From the NCBI GenBank assembly GCA_016713535.1, contig JADJOY010000012.1:18464-82463 (forward strand): a stretch of 64,000 nucleotides of DNA. The letters run 5' to 3'. Made by a program: the position numbers and the translations under genes. Below are positions 25,486 to 34,407 of this stretch, piece after piece. The stretch is from JADJOY01 sp016713535 [NCBI: Deltaproteobacteria bacterium]. Its GTDB lineage: Bacteria > JADJOY01. The notes under the pieces were generated by a model. The model had not been told where the DNA came from and ran no database searches. It was given only the letters and a program-made list of their open reading frames with translations. Position 1 is the stretch's first letter, and every line of letters begins with the position of its first letter.

Positions 25486-26159
25486 GACGAGAGGTCGCGC
25501 GCGATGCGGTCGATGTCGCTGCTCTCCAGCACGGGCTTCGGCGCGCCGCGCTTGGCGACGGCGAGCATCGCGCGGCCGACGTTCTCGGTGGTGGTCACGT
25601 AGCGCGGTGCGACCGCCTTCAGCACCGCCAGGAGCGGCGCGATCACGGCGTGGAAGGCGCGCATCATCCCCGCCTTCGGCGTCACGCCGTGGAGCGGCTG
25701 GATCATCGCGGGCCGGAACATGTACGCGGCCCGAAACGGCATCGCGAGCAGCGCGTTCTCGGTCTCACCCTTGATGCGCGCCCACATGATCCGCCCGCGC
25801 GCCGTCGAGTCGGTGCCCAGGCCGGAGACGTAGACGAAGGTGACGGCGGGGCTGCGCTCGAGGAGCGCCCGCGCCGCCGCGAGCGTGAGGTCGTAGGTGA
25901 CGCGCCGGTAGCGCGCTTCGCTCATGCCGGCGGACGAGACCCCGAGACAGAAGAAACAGGCGTCGAAGTCGGCGAGGCGATCGGCGATCGCGGCGTAGTC
26001 GAAGAAATCCTGGTGTAGCACCTCGACCAGCTTGGGATGGTGCTGGCCCGTCGAGGTCCGCACCACCGCCAGGACCAGGGTGACGTCCGGGTCGAGCAGG
26101 CACTCGCGCAGCACGCCTTGGCCGACCATGCCGGTGGCGCCGAACAGGATCACCTTCAT
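25482..26159 (-). CDS. NAD(P)-binding Rossmann-fold protein (atypical SDR)
   Basis: The 225-residue protein starts with the dinucleotide loop GATGMVGQGV and is shaped like NmrA/HTATIP2-type atypical SDRs. DxxFFCLGVSSAGMSEA, YVSGLGTDS and a late Tyr/Lys region are visible. The role may be redox sensing or an unspecialised reductase. ATG 26159 begins right at the nucleotide-binding strand; residues encoded upstream are Pro/Arg-rich and not homologous. It lies 46 bases after the FtsX-type permease gene on the same strand, so they may be co-transcribed. Confidence 0.85.
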   Translation of the reverse strand: MKVILFGATGMVGQGVLRECLLDPDVTLVLAVVRTSTGQHHPKLVEVLHQDFFDYAAIADRLADFDACFFCLGVSSAGMSEARYRRVTYDLTLAAARALLERSPAVTFVYVSGLGTDSTARGRIMWARIKGETENALLAMPFRAAYMFRPAMIQPLHGVTPKAGMMRAFHAVIAPLLAVLKAVAPRYVTTTENVGRAMLAVAKRGAPKPVLESSDIDRIARDLSS

Positions 26160-26205
26160 CGCGGAACCTCGATCTCGCGCGCGACGCGTCGCTGGCCGCG
26201 GCGGC

Positions 26206-28812
26206 TCACTCGTACTGGATCGCGGTGAGGACGTCGAGGCGCGAGGCCTTGCGGGCCGGGTAATACGCGGCACCGATCGAGATCGCGACCGCCAGCACCC
26301 CCGCCACGGCCACCGCGGTCAGGTCGACGTGGAAGTCGAGGTGCCAACCGACCAGCTCGAGGATCGCGACCTTCACGAACGGGTACGCGGTGGCGAGGCC
26401 GAGCGCGATGCCGAGGACCGCGCCGAGGCTGCCGAGCAGGCTCGCCTCGAGCAGCACCGCGCGCACCACCTGGGCCCGGGTGGCGCCGATCGCGCGCAGG
26501 ATGCCGATCTCGCGGGTGCGGTCGAGGATCGCCGCGAGCAGCGTGTTCACGACTCCCAGCGCCGAGATCAAGAGCACCACCACCTCGGTGGCGCGGGTCA
26601 TCTGGAACCCCTGCACGATCTGGCTGGTGATCTCGCTCTTGGTCTCGCGCGAGGTGATTATCTGCAGGTCGTAGCGCCTGCCGAAGCGGGCGCGGACCGC
26701 GCTCACCACGCGCTCCTCGTCGGCGGGTGTCACGAGGTCGATGCTGATGCTGTCGACCAGGTCGGTCTGCCAGTCGCGCACGAAGACGGCCCGGTCGATG
26801 TGGATCGAGCCGGTCGGGCCAGCCCAGTCAGCGAACACGCCGACGATCGGGAACGTGCGCTTGCCGCTCGGCGTCTCGAGCTCGACCGTGTCGCCGAGCC
26901 GCTTGCCGAAGCGGCGCGCGAACGCGTCCGAAACGCCGACACCGTCGCCGCGGTGGAGCGCGTCCTCGAAGGCCTTGGACGGGGGGCCCGCGATCATCTG
27001 GTAGCGCACCGTGCGGCGCGCTACGCCCAGGTCGAGGGAGAGCAGCATCGTGATCTCGCCCTGGTAAGGGATCTGCAACAGCCGGAACGGCCGCACGATG
27101 CGCACGCCGGGCAGTTCGCGGATCTCGTCGACGAGCCCACCCGGCAGCTTGTTCGCTTTCGGTCCCGCGACCCGGCTCGACGCCGAGACCGAGAGGTCGC
27201 TCGCGATGTAGTGGTCGAGCCAGTCGCTGAGCGAGGTGTCGAGGCTGCGCATCAGCGTCGCGACGATCACGTACGCGGCGATGCCGATCAGGATCGCGGT
27301 GAGCGTCACGGCGGTGCGGCCGGGCGCGCTCTTGAGGTTGTCGGCGGCGAGTCGCCCCTGGATCCCGAACGCCGCCTCGAGCACCCGCCCAGCCGCCGGC
27401 ACCAGCGCAGTGACCGCGGCGGGCATGAGCAGCGCCGCGCCGATGACGCGGCAGCCCATCGCGCCCAGCGCGGAGGCCTCGACCGGCAGCACCGCCGCCG
27501 CCGCGCCGAGCGCGAAGCTGAGCGCGATCAGCGCCGCACCCGCCCAGCCGAGGCGCCGGATGGTGCGCGGCTCGATGCGCGTCGCGGCGTCGCGGCGCAG
27601 CGCCACCAGCGGCGAGATCCGCCCCGCCTGGATGCTCGGCACCAGCGTCGCGACCAGGCTCACGCCCACGCCGGCCATGAGCGCGGCGAGGAGCTCGACG
27701 GGCCCGATCGTGAGCGAGCGCACGGTGGTGGCGAGGATCCACGAGCCCATCACGCGCTCGACCATCGGGATGATGGTCCGCGCGATCGCGACACCGCCCA
27801 CCAGCCCGGCGACGCTGCCGATCGCGGAGAGGATCGTCGCCTCGACCAGAAAGAGTGTGCGGATCGCGCCCGCCGTGGTGCCGAGCGAGCGCAGCAGCCC
27901 GATCTCACGGCGTCGCTGCACCACCGCGATGCTCATGGTGTTGAACACCAGGAACACGCCGACGATGAACGAGAGCGCCTGCGCCTGCGCGAAGCCGAGC
28001 TTGGTGGCGCCCAGCATCGACTGCATCTGCTCGCCGCGGCTCTCCGGGCGGGCCACCGTCGCGGTGCCGGCGACGGCGGCTGCGATGCGGTCGCGGGCGG
28101 CGTCGACCTCGGCGGCGTCGTCGAGGGTGGGATCGAGCACCACGTCGATCTGGTCGAAGCGTCCCGGCTCGCCGGCGACACCTTTCCCGAACGCGAGCTG
28201 CGCCGCGTAGATGTCCATGAGCGCGAGCATCCCGCCGAACGCCTTGGCGGGGCCGGCCGCCGCGAGGATCCCGCGCACCACCAGCTCTCTGGGGCCGGTC
28301 GAGACCTGGATCGGCAGGCGCGAGCCCAGACGCAGCCCGTGGCGGGCCGCGAAGTCGCGGGTCACGAACACCGAGTCGGGCTGCGACAGCACCACGATCG
28401 GATCGTCGAGCTCGCTGCCGTCGCCCTTCTCGAGCTCGTAGCTGCGCACCTCGGAGTCGGCGAGGTAGTCGACGCCGAAGATCTGCAGGCGTTCGCCGCG
28501 CTCGGGGTGGTCGAGGACCAGCCCGGAGTCGAGGATGAGCGCGGCGGCGGCCTTCACTCCAGGCACCGCGCGCACGCGCTCGAGGAGCTCCTCGGGGACG
28601 CCCGCCTGGCCGTTGGTGACCGAGAGCACCGCGCGGCCCGCGACGTCGTCGACCGAGGCGCGGATCGACTCGAAGACCGCGCCGTTCACCAGCCGCATGG
28701 CGACGATCACCGCCACTCCGAGCGCGAGCCCGAGGGTGGTGAGCGCGGTGCGTAGCGCGTTCGCGCGCCATTGCGCGAAGGTCACGTAGCGGAGGAGGTT
28801 GGCGAGCTTCAT
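26206..28812 (-). CDS. FtsX-type ABC transporter permease, two-module form
   Basis: The protein of about 868 residues starts with an N-terminal transmembrane helix (LTTLGLALGVAVIVAM) and a large periplasmic MacB/PCD-like region. It then has two sets of FtsX-like transmembrane helices (LSFIVGVFLVFNTMSIAV...RREIGLLRSLG and VVVLLISALGVVNTL...REIGILRAIGATR). Both REIG(L/I)LR(S/A)(L/I)G coupling motifs, which contact the ATPase, are intact. Related proteins move lipids or drugs or signal through the envelope. No ABC ATPase gene is adjacent, so the partner must be encoded elsewhere. ATG 28812 starts the helix in the normal place. Confidence 0.88.
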   Translation of the reverse strand: MKLANLLRYVTFAQWRANALRTALTTLGLALGVAVIVAMRLVNGAVFESIRASVDDVAGRAVLSVTNGQAGVPEELLERVRAVPGVKAAAALILDSGLVLDHPERGERLQIFGVDYLADSEVRSYELEKGDGSELDDPIVVLSQPDSVFVTRDFAARHGLRLGSRLPIQVSTGPRELVVRGILAAAGPAKAFGGMLALMDIYAAQLAFGKGVAGEPGRFDQIDVVLDPTLDDAAEVDAARDRIAAAVAGTATVARPESRGEQMQSMLGATKLGFAQAQALSFIVGVFLVFNTMSIAVVQRRREIGLLRSLGTTAGAIRTLFLVEATILSAIGSVAGLVGGVAIARTIIPMVERVMGSWILATTVRSLTIGPVELLAALMAGVGVSLVATLVPSIQAGRISPLVALRRDAATRIEPRTIRRLGWAGAALIALSFALGAAAAVLPVEASALGAMGCRVIGAALLMPAAVTALVPAAGRVLEAAFGIQGRLAADNLKSAPGRTAVTLTAILIGIAAYVIVATLMRSLDTSLSDWLDHYIASDLSVSASSRVAGPKANKLPGGLVDEIRELPGVRIVRPFRLLQIPYQGEITMLLSLDLGVARRTVRYQMIAGPPSKAFEDALHRGDGVGVSDAFARRFGKRLGDTVELETPSGKRTFPIVGVFADWAGPTGSIHIDRAVFVRDWQTDLVDSISIDLVTPADEERVVSAVRARFGRRYDLQIITSRETKSEITSQIVQGFQMTRATEVVVLLISALGVVNTLLAAILDRTREIGILRAIGATRAQVVRAVLLEASLLGSLGAVLGIALGLATAYPFVKVAILELVGWHLDFHVDLTAVAVAGVLAVAISIGAAYYPARKASRLDVLTAIQYE

Positions 28813-28959
28813 CGCGGCGGCGCGAGCTTCGCGCCTCGGGCGCGGCGAGGGAAATGGCGTGCTTGCGCCGCGCGGGCGCGGAAGTCGCGTGCGATACTCG
28901 CGGCTCACTCAACGATCGCGGTCCGCGTCGCGCGCCGCGCAACTCCCGAGGATTCCACG

Positions 28960-29316
28960 ATGGCGATGACGACCACCGCGAGCGGACTGCAGTACGACGA
29001 CACCCAGCCCGGCGACGGCGCCGAGGCGAAGGCCGGCCAGACCTGTGTCATGCACTACACGGGCTGGCTGTGGCTGAACGGGGCGAAGGGAAGCAAGTTC
29101 GACAGCTCGCGCGACCGGGGGCAGCCGTTCTCGTTCAAGCTCGGCGTCGGCCAGGTCATCAAGGGCTGGGACGAAGGCGTCGCCTCGATGAAGATCAAGG
29201 GCCAGCGCACGCTGATCATCCCGCCCAACCTGGGCTACGGTGCGCGCGGCGCGGGCGGCGTCATCCCGCCCAACGCGACGCTGTGCTTCGAGGTCGAACT
29301 GCTGGACCTGCGCTGA
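28960..29316 (+). CDS. FKBP-type peptidyl-prolyl isomerase
   Basis: The 118-residue protein is a single FKBP domain. Clear family motifs are HYTGWL, FDSSRDRGQPFSFKLG, VIKGWDEGV, IPPNLGYG and a final F-E-V-E-L-L-D-L. It should catalyse prolyl cis-trans isomerisation and help protein folding. No signal peptide is seen, so it is probably cytoplasmic. ATG 28960 is preceded by GAGGA. The gene is divergent from the FtsX permease across a 147-base gap. Confidence 0.95.
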   Translation: MAMTTTASGLQYDDTQPGDGAEAKAGQTCVMHYTGWLWLNGAKGSKFDSSRDRGQPFSFKLGVGQVIKGWDEGVASMKIKGQRTLIIPPNLGYGARGAGGVIPPNATLCFEVELLDLR

Positions 29317-29323
29317 GTTGCTC

Positions 29324-29344
29324 GGGGGGCTTTTCAAGCCCCCC
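29324..29344 (+). terminator. Hairpin terminator after FKBP gene
   Basis: GGGGGGCTT and AAGCCCCCC form a perfect 9-bp stem with a three-base loop, seven bases after the FKBP stop. No U-tract follows. Confidence 0.6.
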
Positions 29345-29352
29345 GCCCGCCT

Positions 29353-29419
29353 GAAGGGTCGTCGCTTCGTCGACGACCCCAGGGGTAGGTTGGGGCGGCC
29401 GACGAAGCGGCCGCCCTCC
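29353..29419. repeat. Pair of CTTCGT-loop hairpin repeats, head to head
   Basis: GGGTCGTCG and CGACGACCC (29356-29379) pair around CTTCGT. GGCGGCCG and CGGCCGCC (29394-29415) pair around ACGAAG, the same loop on the other strand, and end in CTCC, the reverse of GGAG. The stems differ completely in sequence but both pair perfectly. They fill the gap between the convergent FKBP and EEP-family genes. Confidence 0.75.
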
Positions 29420-29476
29420 AGACGCGGCGGTACGCGCCGGCGTGGGCGGTCGCCGGTGCGTGGATCCCAGTAGGCC

Positions 29477-30322
29477 TTACGGCTGCACCGGGCCGTAGGC
29501 GACGCCGAACACGATCGGCGAGTGGTCGCTGAGCGGCGCGCCCTGATCGTCGACGAACGATTCGTCGCGCGACCAGCTCGTCACGTCGATCGCGACGGTG
29601 TCGCCACCACGGAAGAAGAGCTGGTCGATGTGATCCGGCTCGAGGCAGCCCACCGCGGCGCACGCGTCGGTGAGGCCGGCGCCGCTCAGGAGGCGGTCGC
29701 GGATCGGCACGTCCTCGGGATCGTCGATCGACATGTTGAAGTCGCCGGCGACCATCACCGCGCGGCCCGCGGACTCGGTCTCGATCGCGGCGAGGAGCTG
29801 CTCGGTCTGCGCGGCGCGCGCGGCGTCGTCGGCGGGTGAGTTGCCGGCGTCCAGGTGCAGGTCGTAGAGGTCGATCTCGATCGGCGTGAACGGCACCGCG
29901 AGGCGCACCAGCTCGAAGCCCTTCGACGCGAGACAGTCGTTGGCGGCGTCGAGGTAGCCGTTGCAGACCTGCCAGGGATCGCCGCCCGTGTAGCTCGCGG
30001 GGAGGGTCGAGAACACCGAGAGTCCGCCGTTGGTCACCGCGCCGGGGCGCATCTCGGTGAAGTGGTAGGCGAGGCGGCCCTCGACCGACTCGGCGAGTGC
30101 CACGCCGTAGAAGAAGTTCTCCTGGATCGCGGCGACGTCGAAGTCGTTCAAGTGCGGCGAGATCGCGCGCATGCGCGCCTCGGTGTCGTCACCGGTCACC
30201 GAGCCGGGTAGCCCGTGGACGTTGTAGGTCAGCAGCGAGAATTCGCCGGTGGGAGTGCAGGCGCCCGCGGTGGCGAGCGACGCGACGAAGAGCAGCGAGC
30301 GGGCGGCGCATCGAAGGTGCAT
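29477..30322 (-). CDS. Endonuclease/exonuclease/phosphatase-family lipoprotein
   Basis: The 281-residue protein carries a lipoprotein signal ending in a TAGAC lipobox and an EEP (DNase I-like) fold. Motifs are LLTYNVHG, IQEN (metal Glu), DLHLDAG, VAGDFNMS (Asp/Asn), DHIDQLFF and SDHSPI (catalytic His). The family includes phosphodiesterases such as sphingomyelinases and nucleases; with a lipoprotein signal, a phospholipid or nucleic acid substrate outside the cytoplasm is plausible. ATG 30322 was chosen because the signal starts there. Confidence 0.85.
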   Translation of the reverse strand: MHLRCAARSLLFVASLATAGACTPTGEFSLLTYNVHGLPGSVTGDDTEARMRAISPHLNDFDVAAIQENFFYGVALAESVEGRLAYHFTEMRPGAVTNGGLSVFSTLPASYTGGDPWQVCNGYLDAANDCLASKGFELVRLAVPFTPIEIDLYDLHLDAGNSPADDAARAAQTEQLLAAIETESAGRAVMVAGDFNMSIDDPEDVPIRDRLLSGAGLTDACAAVGCLEPDHIDQLFFRGGDTVAIDVTSWSRDESFVDDQGAPLSDHSPIVFGVAYGPVQP

Positions 30323-30444
30323 GACGATCCCTGGAAGGTGAGCGGAGGCGACCTTCGATCGTGACACGACGGTGACGGCGGGCACAAACGCGGCGCCCGA
30401 CGGAGCGGGCGCGCTCCAGCCGCACGATTTCGCTCACCGCAAGC

Positions 30445-30506
30445 GGGCGGGGACAGGCCCGCCCCTACAGGCCCGCGCGGCCTGGAGGGCCTGCCTCCGG
30501 CGGGCC
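30445..30506. repeat. Two hairpin repeats near the flavoprotein stop
   Basis: GGGCGGG and CCCGCCC (30445-30464) pair around a six-base loop and are followed by CTAC, the reverse of the GTAGGGGC-type tag. GGAGGG (30484-30489) leads into GGCCTGCC-TCC-GGCGGGCC (30488-30506), with one G-U pair. The second ends six bases from the flavoprotein stop and may terminate it. Confidence 0.65.
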
Positions 30507-30512
30507 GTACGC

Positions 30513-31907
30513 TCAGCGCGGCTTCGCCGCAGCTCGCCCGGCGGCGACGCCGCTCGACCATGCCCACTGGAAGTTGAAGCCACCGAGCCGGCCCGTGACG
30601 TTCACGATCTCGCCGCAGAAGTGGAGCCCCGGGACCGTCTTCGCCTCGAGCCCGAGGCGGCCGAGCGCGGCGAGCGGCACGCCGCCCGCCGTGACCTCCG
30701 CCTTCGCGTAGCTGGCGGTGCCCACCACCGGCACGCGGATCCGCGCGACCGCCGCGAAGACCTTGCGCCACTCGCCGGTCGCGAGCCGCGCCGCGGCCCG
30801 CGTGCCGTCGAACCCGGCGTGCTGCGCGGCACACTCGGCGAGCGCTCGCGGCACCCCCTCGGCCAGGACGTTCACGAGCCCGCGCTCGCCCGCGCGCGCC
30901 GTCACGTCGGCGTGGAACTCCTCGAACGACACCGGTCGTGCCGCGAGATCGGGCGGCACGCATGCGCCGGGAGCCTTGTCGCCCCGCACGAAGCCCTGCG
31001 CCGCGCCGCGCTCGCCACCGAGCGCCCAGGCGTCCGCGATCGCCTCGACGTCACCGCCCTCCGCGAGCACACGCGCCGCTGCGCCGCTCACGTCGAGGGC
31101 CGCCGGCCCCGAGAGCCCGTCGTGCGTGATCAGCACGCTCCCCGCCGCGCGCGCGAGCGGACGGAAGCGCGCCCCACCCACCTGCTCGTCGCTCACGCCC
31201 GGCGCGGCGATCGTCAGCACCACCGGGAAGGTCAGCCCCGCGAGGCCGCCGAGGGCCGAGCCTCGCGCGAGCGCGAGCGGCGTGAGCGCCGGAACCTGCG
31301 GCAGGAGCGGCAGGCCGAGCGCCGCCGCGAAGCCGTGCCCCGCTCCATCGGAGCCGCTCTTCGGCAGGCTGCGGCCGCCGGTCGCGACGATCACCCGCGC
31401 CGCTCGGATCACGCCATCGCCACACGTCACCGCGAACCCCGCGGTCGGATCGCGCTCGAGCGCGGTCACGCGCGCGCCGAACGCCGTCCGCACCCCCGCC
31501 TCGGCCGCCGCCTCCGTGAGGGCCGCGAGGACGTCGCGCGCGCGGCCGCTCGCAGGGAAGAGCTTGCCCTGCGTCTCCTCGACCAGTGCCACCCCGCGCG
31601 ACGCGAAGAAGCGCCGCACGTGTTCGGCCCCGAAGCTCGCCAGCAAGGCGCGTAGCACCGGCGGCGCGTCGCAGGCGAAGTCGGTGGGGCGGACGCGCGC
31701 GTTGGTGACGTTGCAGCGGCCACCGCCGGACACCAGGATCTTCGCGCCGGGCCGGCGCGCGCCGTCCACGAGCAGCACGTGGGGAGCGCCGGTCGCCGCG
31801 GCGCGCGAGGAGCCGTCCTCGGCGATCGCGCCCCGCGCCGCGAGCGCCGCGAAGAGCCCGGCCGCTCCGGCGCCCACGGTCACGATGGAGGGGGCTTCGG
31901 TGGTCAT
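30513..31907 (-). CDS. BaiN/HI0933-type NAD(P)/FAD-dependent oxidoreductase
   Basis: The 464-residue protein is a flavoprotein of the HI0933 (YhiN/BaiN) family. It has an FAD-binding GAGAAGLFAALAA loop, the family signature KILVSGGGRCNVTN, VIVATGG, a late ASYAKAEVTAGGV region, and the C-terminal FCGEIVNVTGRLGGFNFQWAWSSG with the second FAD contact. It has the expected length. Some members reduce unsaturated bile-acid intermediates, but the family's general role is unclear. ATG 31907 is 48 bases from the start of the divergent YdcF-like gene, so they share a promoter region. Confidence 0.92.
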   Translation of the reverse strand: MTTEAPSIVTVGAGAAGLFAALAARGAIAEDGSSRAAATGAPHVLLVDGARRPGAKILVSGGGRCNVTNARVRPTDFACDAPPVLRALLASFGAEHVRRFFASRGVALVEETQGKLFPASGRARDVLAALTEAAAEAGVRTAFGARVTALERDPTAGFAVTCGDGVIRAARVIVATGGRSLPKSGSDGAGHGFAAALGLPLLPQVPALTPLALARGSALGGLAGLTFPVVLTIAAPGVSDEQVGGARFRPLARAAGSVLITHDGLSGPAALDVSGAAARVLAEGGDVEAIADAWALGGERGAAQGFVRGDKAPGACVPPDLAARPVSFEEFHADVTARAGERGLVNVLAEGVPRALAECAAQHAGFDGTRAAARLATGEWRKVFAAVARIRVPVVGTASYAKAEVTAGGVPLAALGRLGLEAKTVPGLHFCGEIVNVTGRLGGFNFQWAWSSGVAAGRAAAKPR

Positions 31908-31955
31908 CGGGGAAACGGATCGCGGGCGGCGGCTTCGTAGTAGTCTTCGCCGCCG

Positions 31956-33293
31956 ATGGACGTCCAGAGGAATGTGCGCCAGGGGCTGCTCGCGGCGGCC
32001 GGGTTTGCGGTCGCGCTTGCGCTCGGCGGGTCCTTCGCGTGCGACTCCGGCTCGTCGTCGATGCCGCCCGCCGAGCCTGGCACCGGCGAGGTGCCCGGAG
32101 GAGCCTCCGCTCTCGATCCGGCCGCCTGCCCGCCCGCTTTTCCCTGGGACGCGCACGGCTTCGTTGCCCGCTACGAGCTGCCCGCGGCGCGCGATCCCCT
32201 CGGCGCACGGCTCTTCCCGCTCTTCACGATCCTGGCCGGCGACCCGGCGAACCGCGCGGCCCTCGCGGCCGATCCCGCGCTCGCGGCACTCTCGGCCGCG
32301 GCGCGCGAGCGGGTCGGGCAGGCGGTCGCGTGCGACGGCGACCCTGCGTGCGTGAGCGGGGCGCTCGCGCTCGATCCCGCGGACGTGGCCGCGGCGCGCG
32401 AGTGGCTGATCGCGGAGTTCGGTGCGCCCGCGACGGCGCTCGTGAGCGGTCATCTGCTGCCCTCGGGCGCCTTCATGCGCTGGGCCGTGATTCCCGGCGA
32501 GCCGGCGGCGGCGCTGCTGGGCTCGGCGTACGACGACGCTATAGGGCACGTGACCGAGCTCGCGGCGAGCTACGCGTTCGGCCGGCCACCGGAGGTGCTC
32601 GCGCCGCTGGTGGAGGGCGTCGCGGAAACCTTGCCGGCGGACGCGCTCTGGTTCGAGCCGATCGAGGCGCTCGCGATCGCCGGACTGCGCGCCGACGGAC
32701 GCGACGAAGCGGCGCGCTACGAGCCCCTCGACGATGGCGAGAACGCCGCCGCGCTCGCGCGAATGCAGCGCATCGACTGGAGCGCGTGGCGGTTCGGCGC
32801 GATCGTGGTCCCCGGGCAGGGGCCCGAGGACCCCGACACCGTGCTGAGCCCGCTCGGACGGCAGCGCTGCGACGTGGCGGTGAAGCGCTGGCAGGCGCGC
32901 CTCGCGCCGTTCCTGTTCACCTCGGGCGGGCACGTTCACCCCGATCGCACGCGCTACGCCGAGGCGCTGGAGATGAAGCGCTACCTGATGGAGGCGCACG
33001 GCGTGCCCGAGGACGCGATTCTCGTCGATCCCCATGCGCGCCACACCACCACCAACGTCCGCAACACCACGCGTTTGCTCCTCGACGCCGGGATGCCGCC
33101 GGACACCGCGGTGCTGGTGACCAGCGACATCGGCCAGTCGTTTTACATCGCGGCGCTGCTCAAGCCGCGCTGCGAGCGCGAGCTCGGCTACGTGCCGTGG
33201 CGCGGCGGCGCGGCCCTCGGCCGCACCGACTCGTGCCTGCGGCCCACGCCCGACGTGCTGTTCGTCGACGCGAGCGATCCGCTCGATCCCTGA
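31956..33293 (+). CDS. Lipoprotein with YdcF/DUF218 domain
   Basis: The 445-residue protein has a lipoprotein signal with Cys in GGSFACDSG. The C-terminal half matches DUF218/YdcF: AIVVPGQGPEDPD, LFTSGGHVHPDRTRYAEA, DPHARHTTTNVRNT and a VLVTSDIGQ strand. The N-terminal half is helical and Ala-rich and is not recognised. YdcF-like proteins are linked to envelope polysaccharide or S-adenosyl-methionine binding in different studies; the function here is open. The SGNH hydrolase gene starts seven bases after the stop. Confidence 0.8.
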   Translation: MDVQRNVRQGLLAAAGFAVALALGGSFACDSGSSSMPPAEPGTGEVPGGASALDPAACPPAFPWDAHGFVARYELPAARDPLGARLFPLFTILAGDPANRAALAADPALAALSAAARERVGQAVACDGDPACVSGALALDPADVAAAREWLIAEFGAPATALVSGHLLPSGAFMRWAVIPGEPAAALLGSAYDDAIGHVTELAASYAFGRPPEVLAPLVEGVAETLPADALWFEPIEALAIAGLRADGRDEAARYEPLDDGENAAALARMQRIDWSAWRFGAIVVPGQGPEDPDTVLSPLGRQRCDVAVKRWQARLAPFLFTSGGHVHPDRTRYAEALEMKRYLMEAHGVPEDAILVDPHARHTTTNVRNTTRLLLDAGMPPDTAVLVTSDIGQSFYIAALLKPRCERELGYVPWRGGAALGRTDSCLRPTPDVLFVDASDPLDP

Positions 33294-33300
33294 GCCGGTG

Positions 33301-34392
33301 ATGGCGTCCGCACGCCGTGTGCGGCGCTCGTCGCACCTGCTCTTCGGTTTGGCTGCGGTGGTCGCGGCGCTCGCGCTCGGCGAGGCCGCGGTGCGGCTGC
33401 GGGCGCGCACGCTACCGTGGTTCGCGCAGCGGCTCGGCGAGTGGGACCCGATCCCGCTCGCGATCGAGGCGCTCGGCGTCGACGGCTTCCGGCCGCGCGC
33501 GGGGCTGGTGGTGACGTACGAGAACGGCACCGCGGCGCACGAGAACTCGGTTCACTACCGCGGGCCGGTAGTGGCGTCGCCCAAGCCCGCGGGCGTGTTC
33601 CGCGTGGTGCTGCTCGGCGGCTCGACCAGCCACGGAGCGTCGGTGAACGACGACGCCACGATCGACGCGTTCATGCGCCGCGATCCCGCGTGGCCGGCGA
33701 ACGCGCCGCGGCTCGAGGTGGTGAACCTCGGCTTCGACGGGCTCGACGCGGTGCGCGACTTCGAGCGGCTGCGCGGCGAGGGGCTCACGTTCGAGCCGGA
33801 CGCGGTGATCGTGCACTCGGGGATCAACGACGTGCCGGTGGTCGCGCACCCGGAGGCCGGAATCGACGACCACGCGATCTTGCACGGCGCGATCCGCCGC
33901 ATGCGCGCGTGGCAGGAGCGCGGCGGGCCTTCGGTCTGGGACCGCGTGAAGGACGTGTCGATGCTGGCGCGCACGCCGGGGATTCTCCGGCAGCGGGGTG
34001 GCGGCGGCGTGATGGGCGGCTTGCCTGCCGAGCCGCCCGCGGCGGGCCTCGCGCGCTACCGCGCGCAGGTGCGGCGTACCGCCGAGCTCGTCGCGCCGCA
34101 GGTACCGGTGATCCTGTCGACGCCGCCCTCGGCGATTGGCGGCAGCGTGACCGGCGAGGGCTATGTGTTCGGCGATCCCGCCACCACCGAGCGCTACCGC
34201 GTGGCGCTCGCCGCCGAGCTGCGCGTGCTCGCCGGTGAGCTGGCGAGCGAGAGCCGGCGGGTGATCTACGCCGCGCACGCGGTGGAGCGGACGCCGCGCT
34301 TCTTCGTCGACGACTGCCACCTCACGCCTGAAGGCAACCGCCTCGTGGCCCACGACTTCGTGGCCGCGCTCGCGCCGCTCGCCAGTCGCTGA
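33301..34392 (+). CDS. SGNH/GDSL-type hydrolase, membrane-anchored
   Basis: The 363-residue protein has an uncleaved-looking N-terminal helix (LLFGLAAVVAALALGEAAV). It then has SGNH motifs: GGSTSHG with the catalytic Ser, a NLGFDG block, SGINDV with the Asn and DDCHLTPEGN with the Asp/His pair. It would hydrolyse or transfer an acyl ester on an extracytoplasmic substrate. ATG 33301 is preceded in frame by GTG 33298; the ATG was chosen. It forms a likely operon with the YdcF-like lipoprotein. Confidence 0.85.
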   Translation: MASARRVRRSSHLLFGLAAVVAALALGEAAVRLRARTLPWFAQRLGEWDPIPLAIEALGVDGFRPRAGLVVTYENGTAAHENSVHYRGPVVASPKPAGVFRVVLLGGSTSHGASVNDDATIDAFMRRDPAWPANAPRLEVVNLGFDGLDAVRDFERLRGEGLTFEPDAVIVHSGINDVPVVAHPEAGIDDHAILHGAIRRMRAWQERGGPSVWDRVKDVSMLARTPGILRQRGGGGVMGGLPAEPPAAGLARYRAQVRRTAELVAPQVPVILSTPPSAIGGSVTGEGYVFGDPATTERYRVALAAELRVLAGELASESRRVIYAAHAVERTPRFFVDDCHLTPEGNRLVAHDFVAALAPLASR

Positions 34393-34407
34393 CCGACGGG
34401 GGCCGCG

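Noticed and set aside
26032-28755. A 907-codon plus-strand frame opposite the FtsX permease
   Set aside because: Its translation is Arg/Glu/His-rich without domains and lies entirely antisense to a clear two-module permease.
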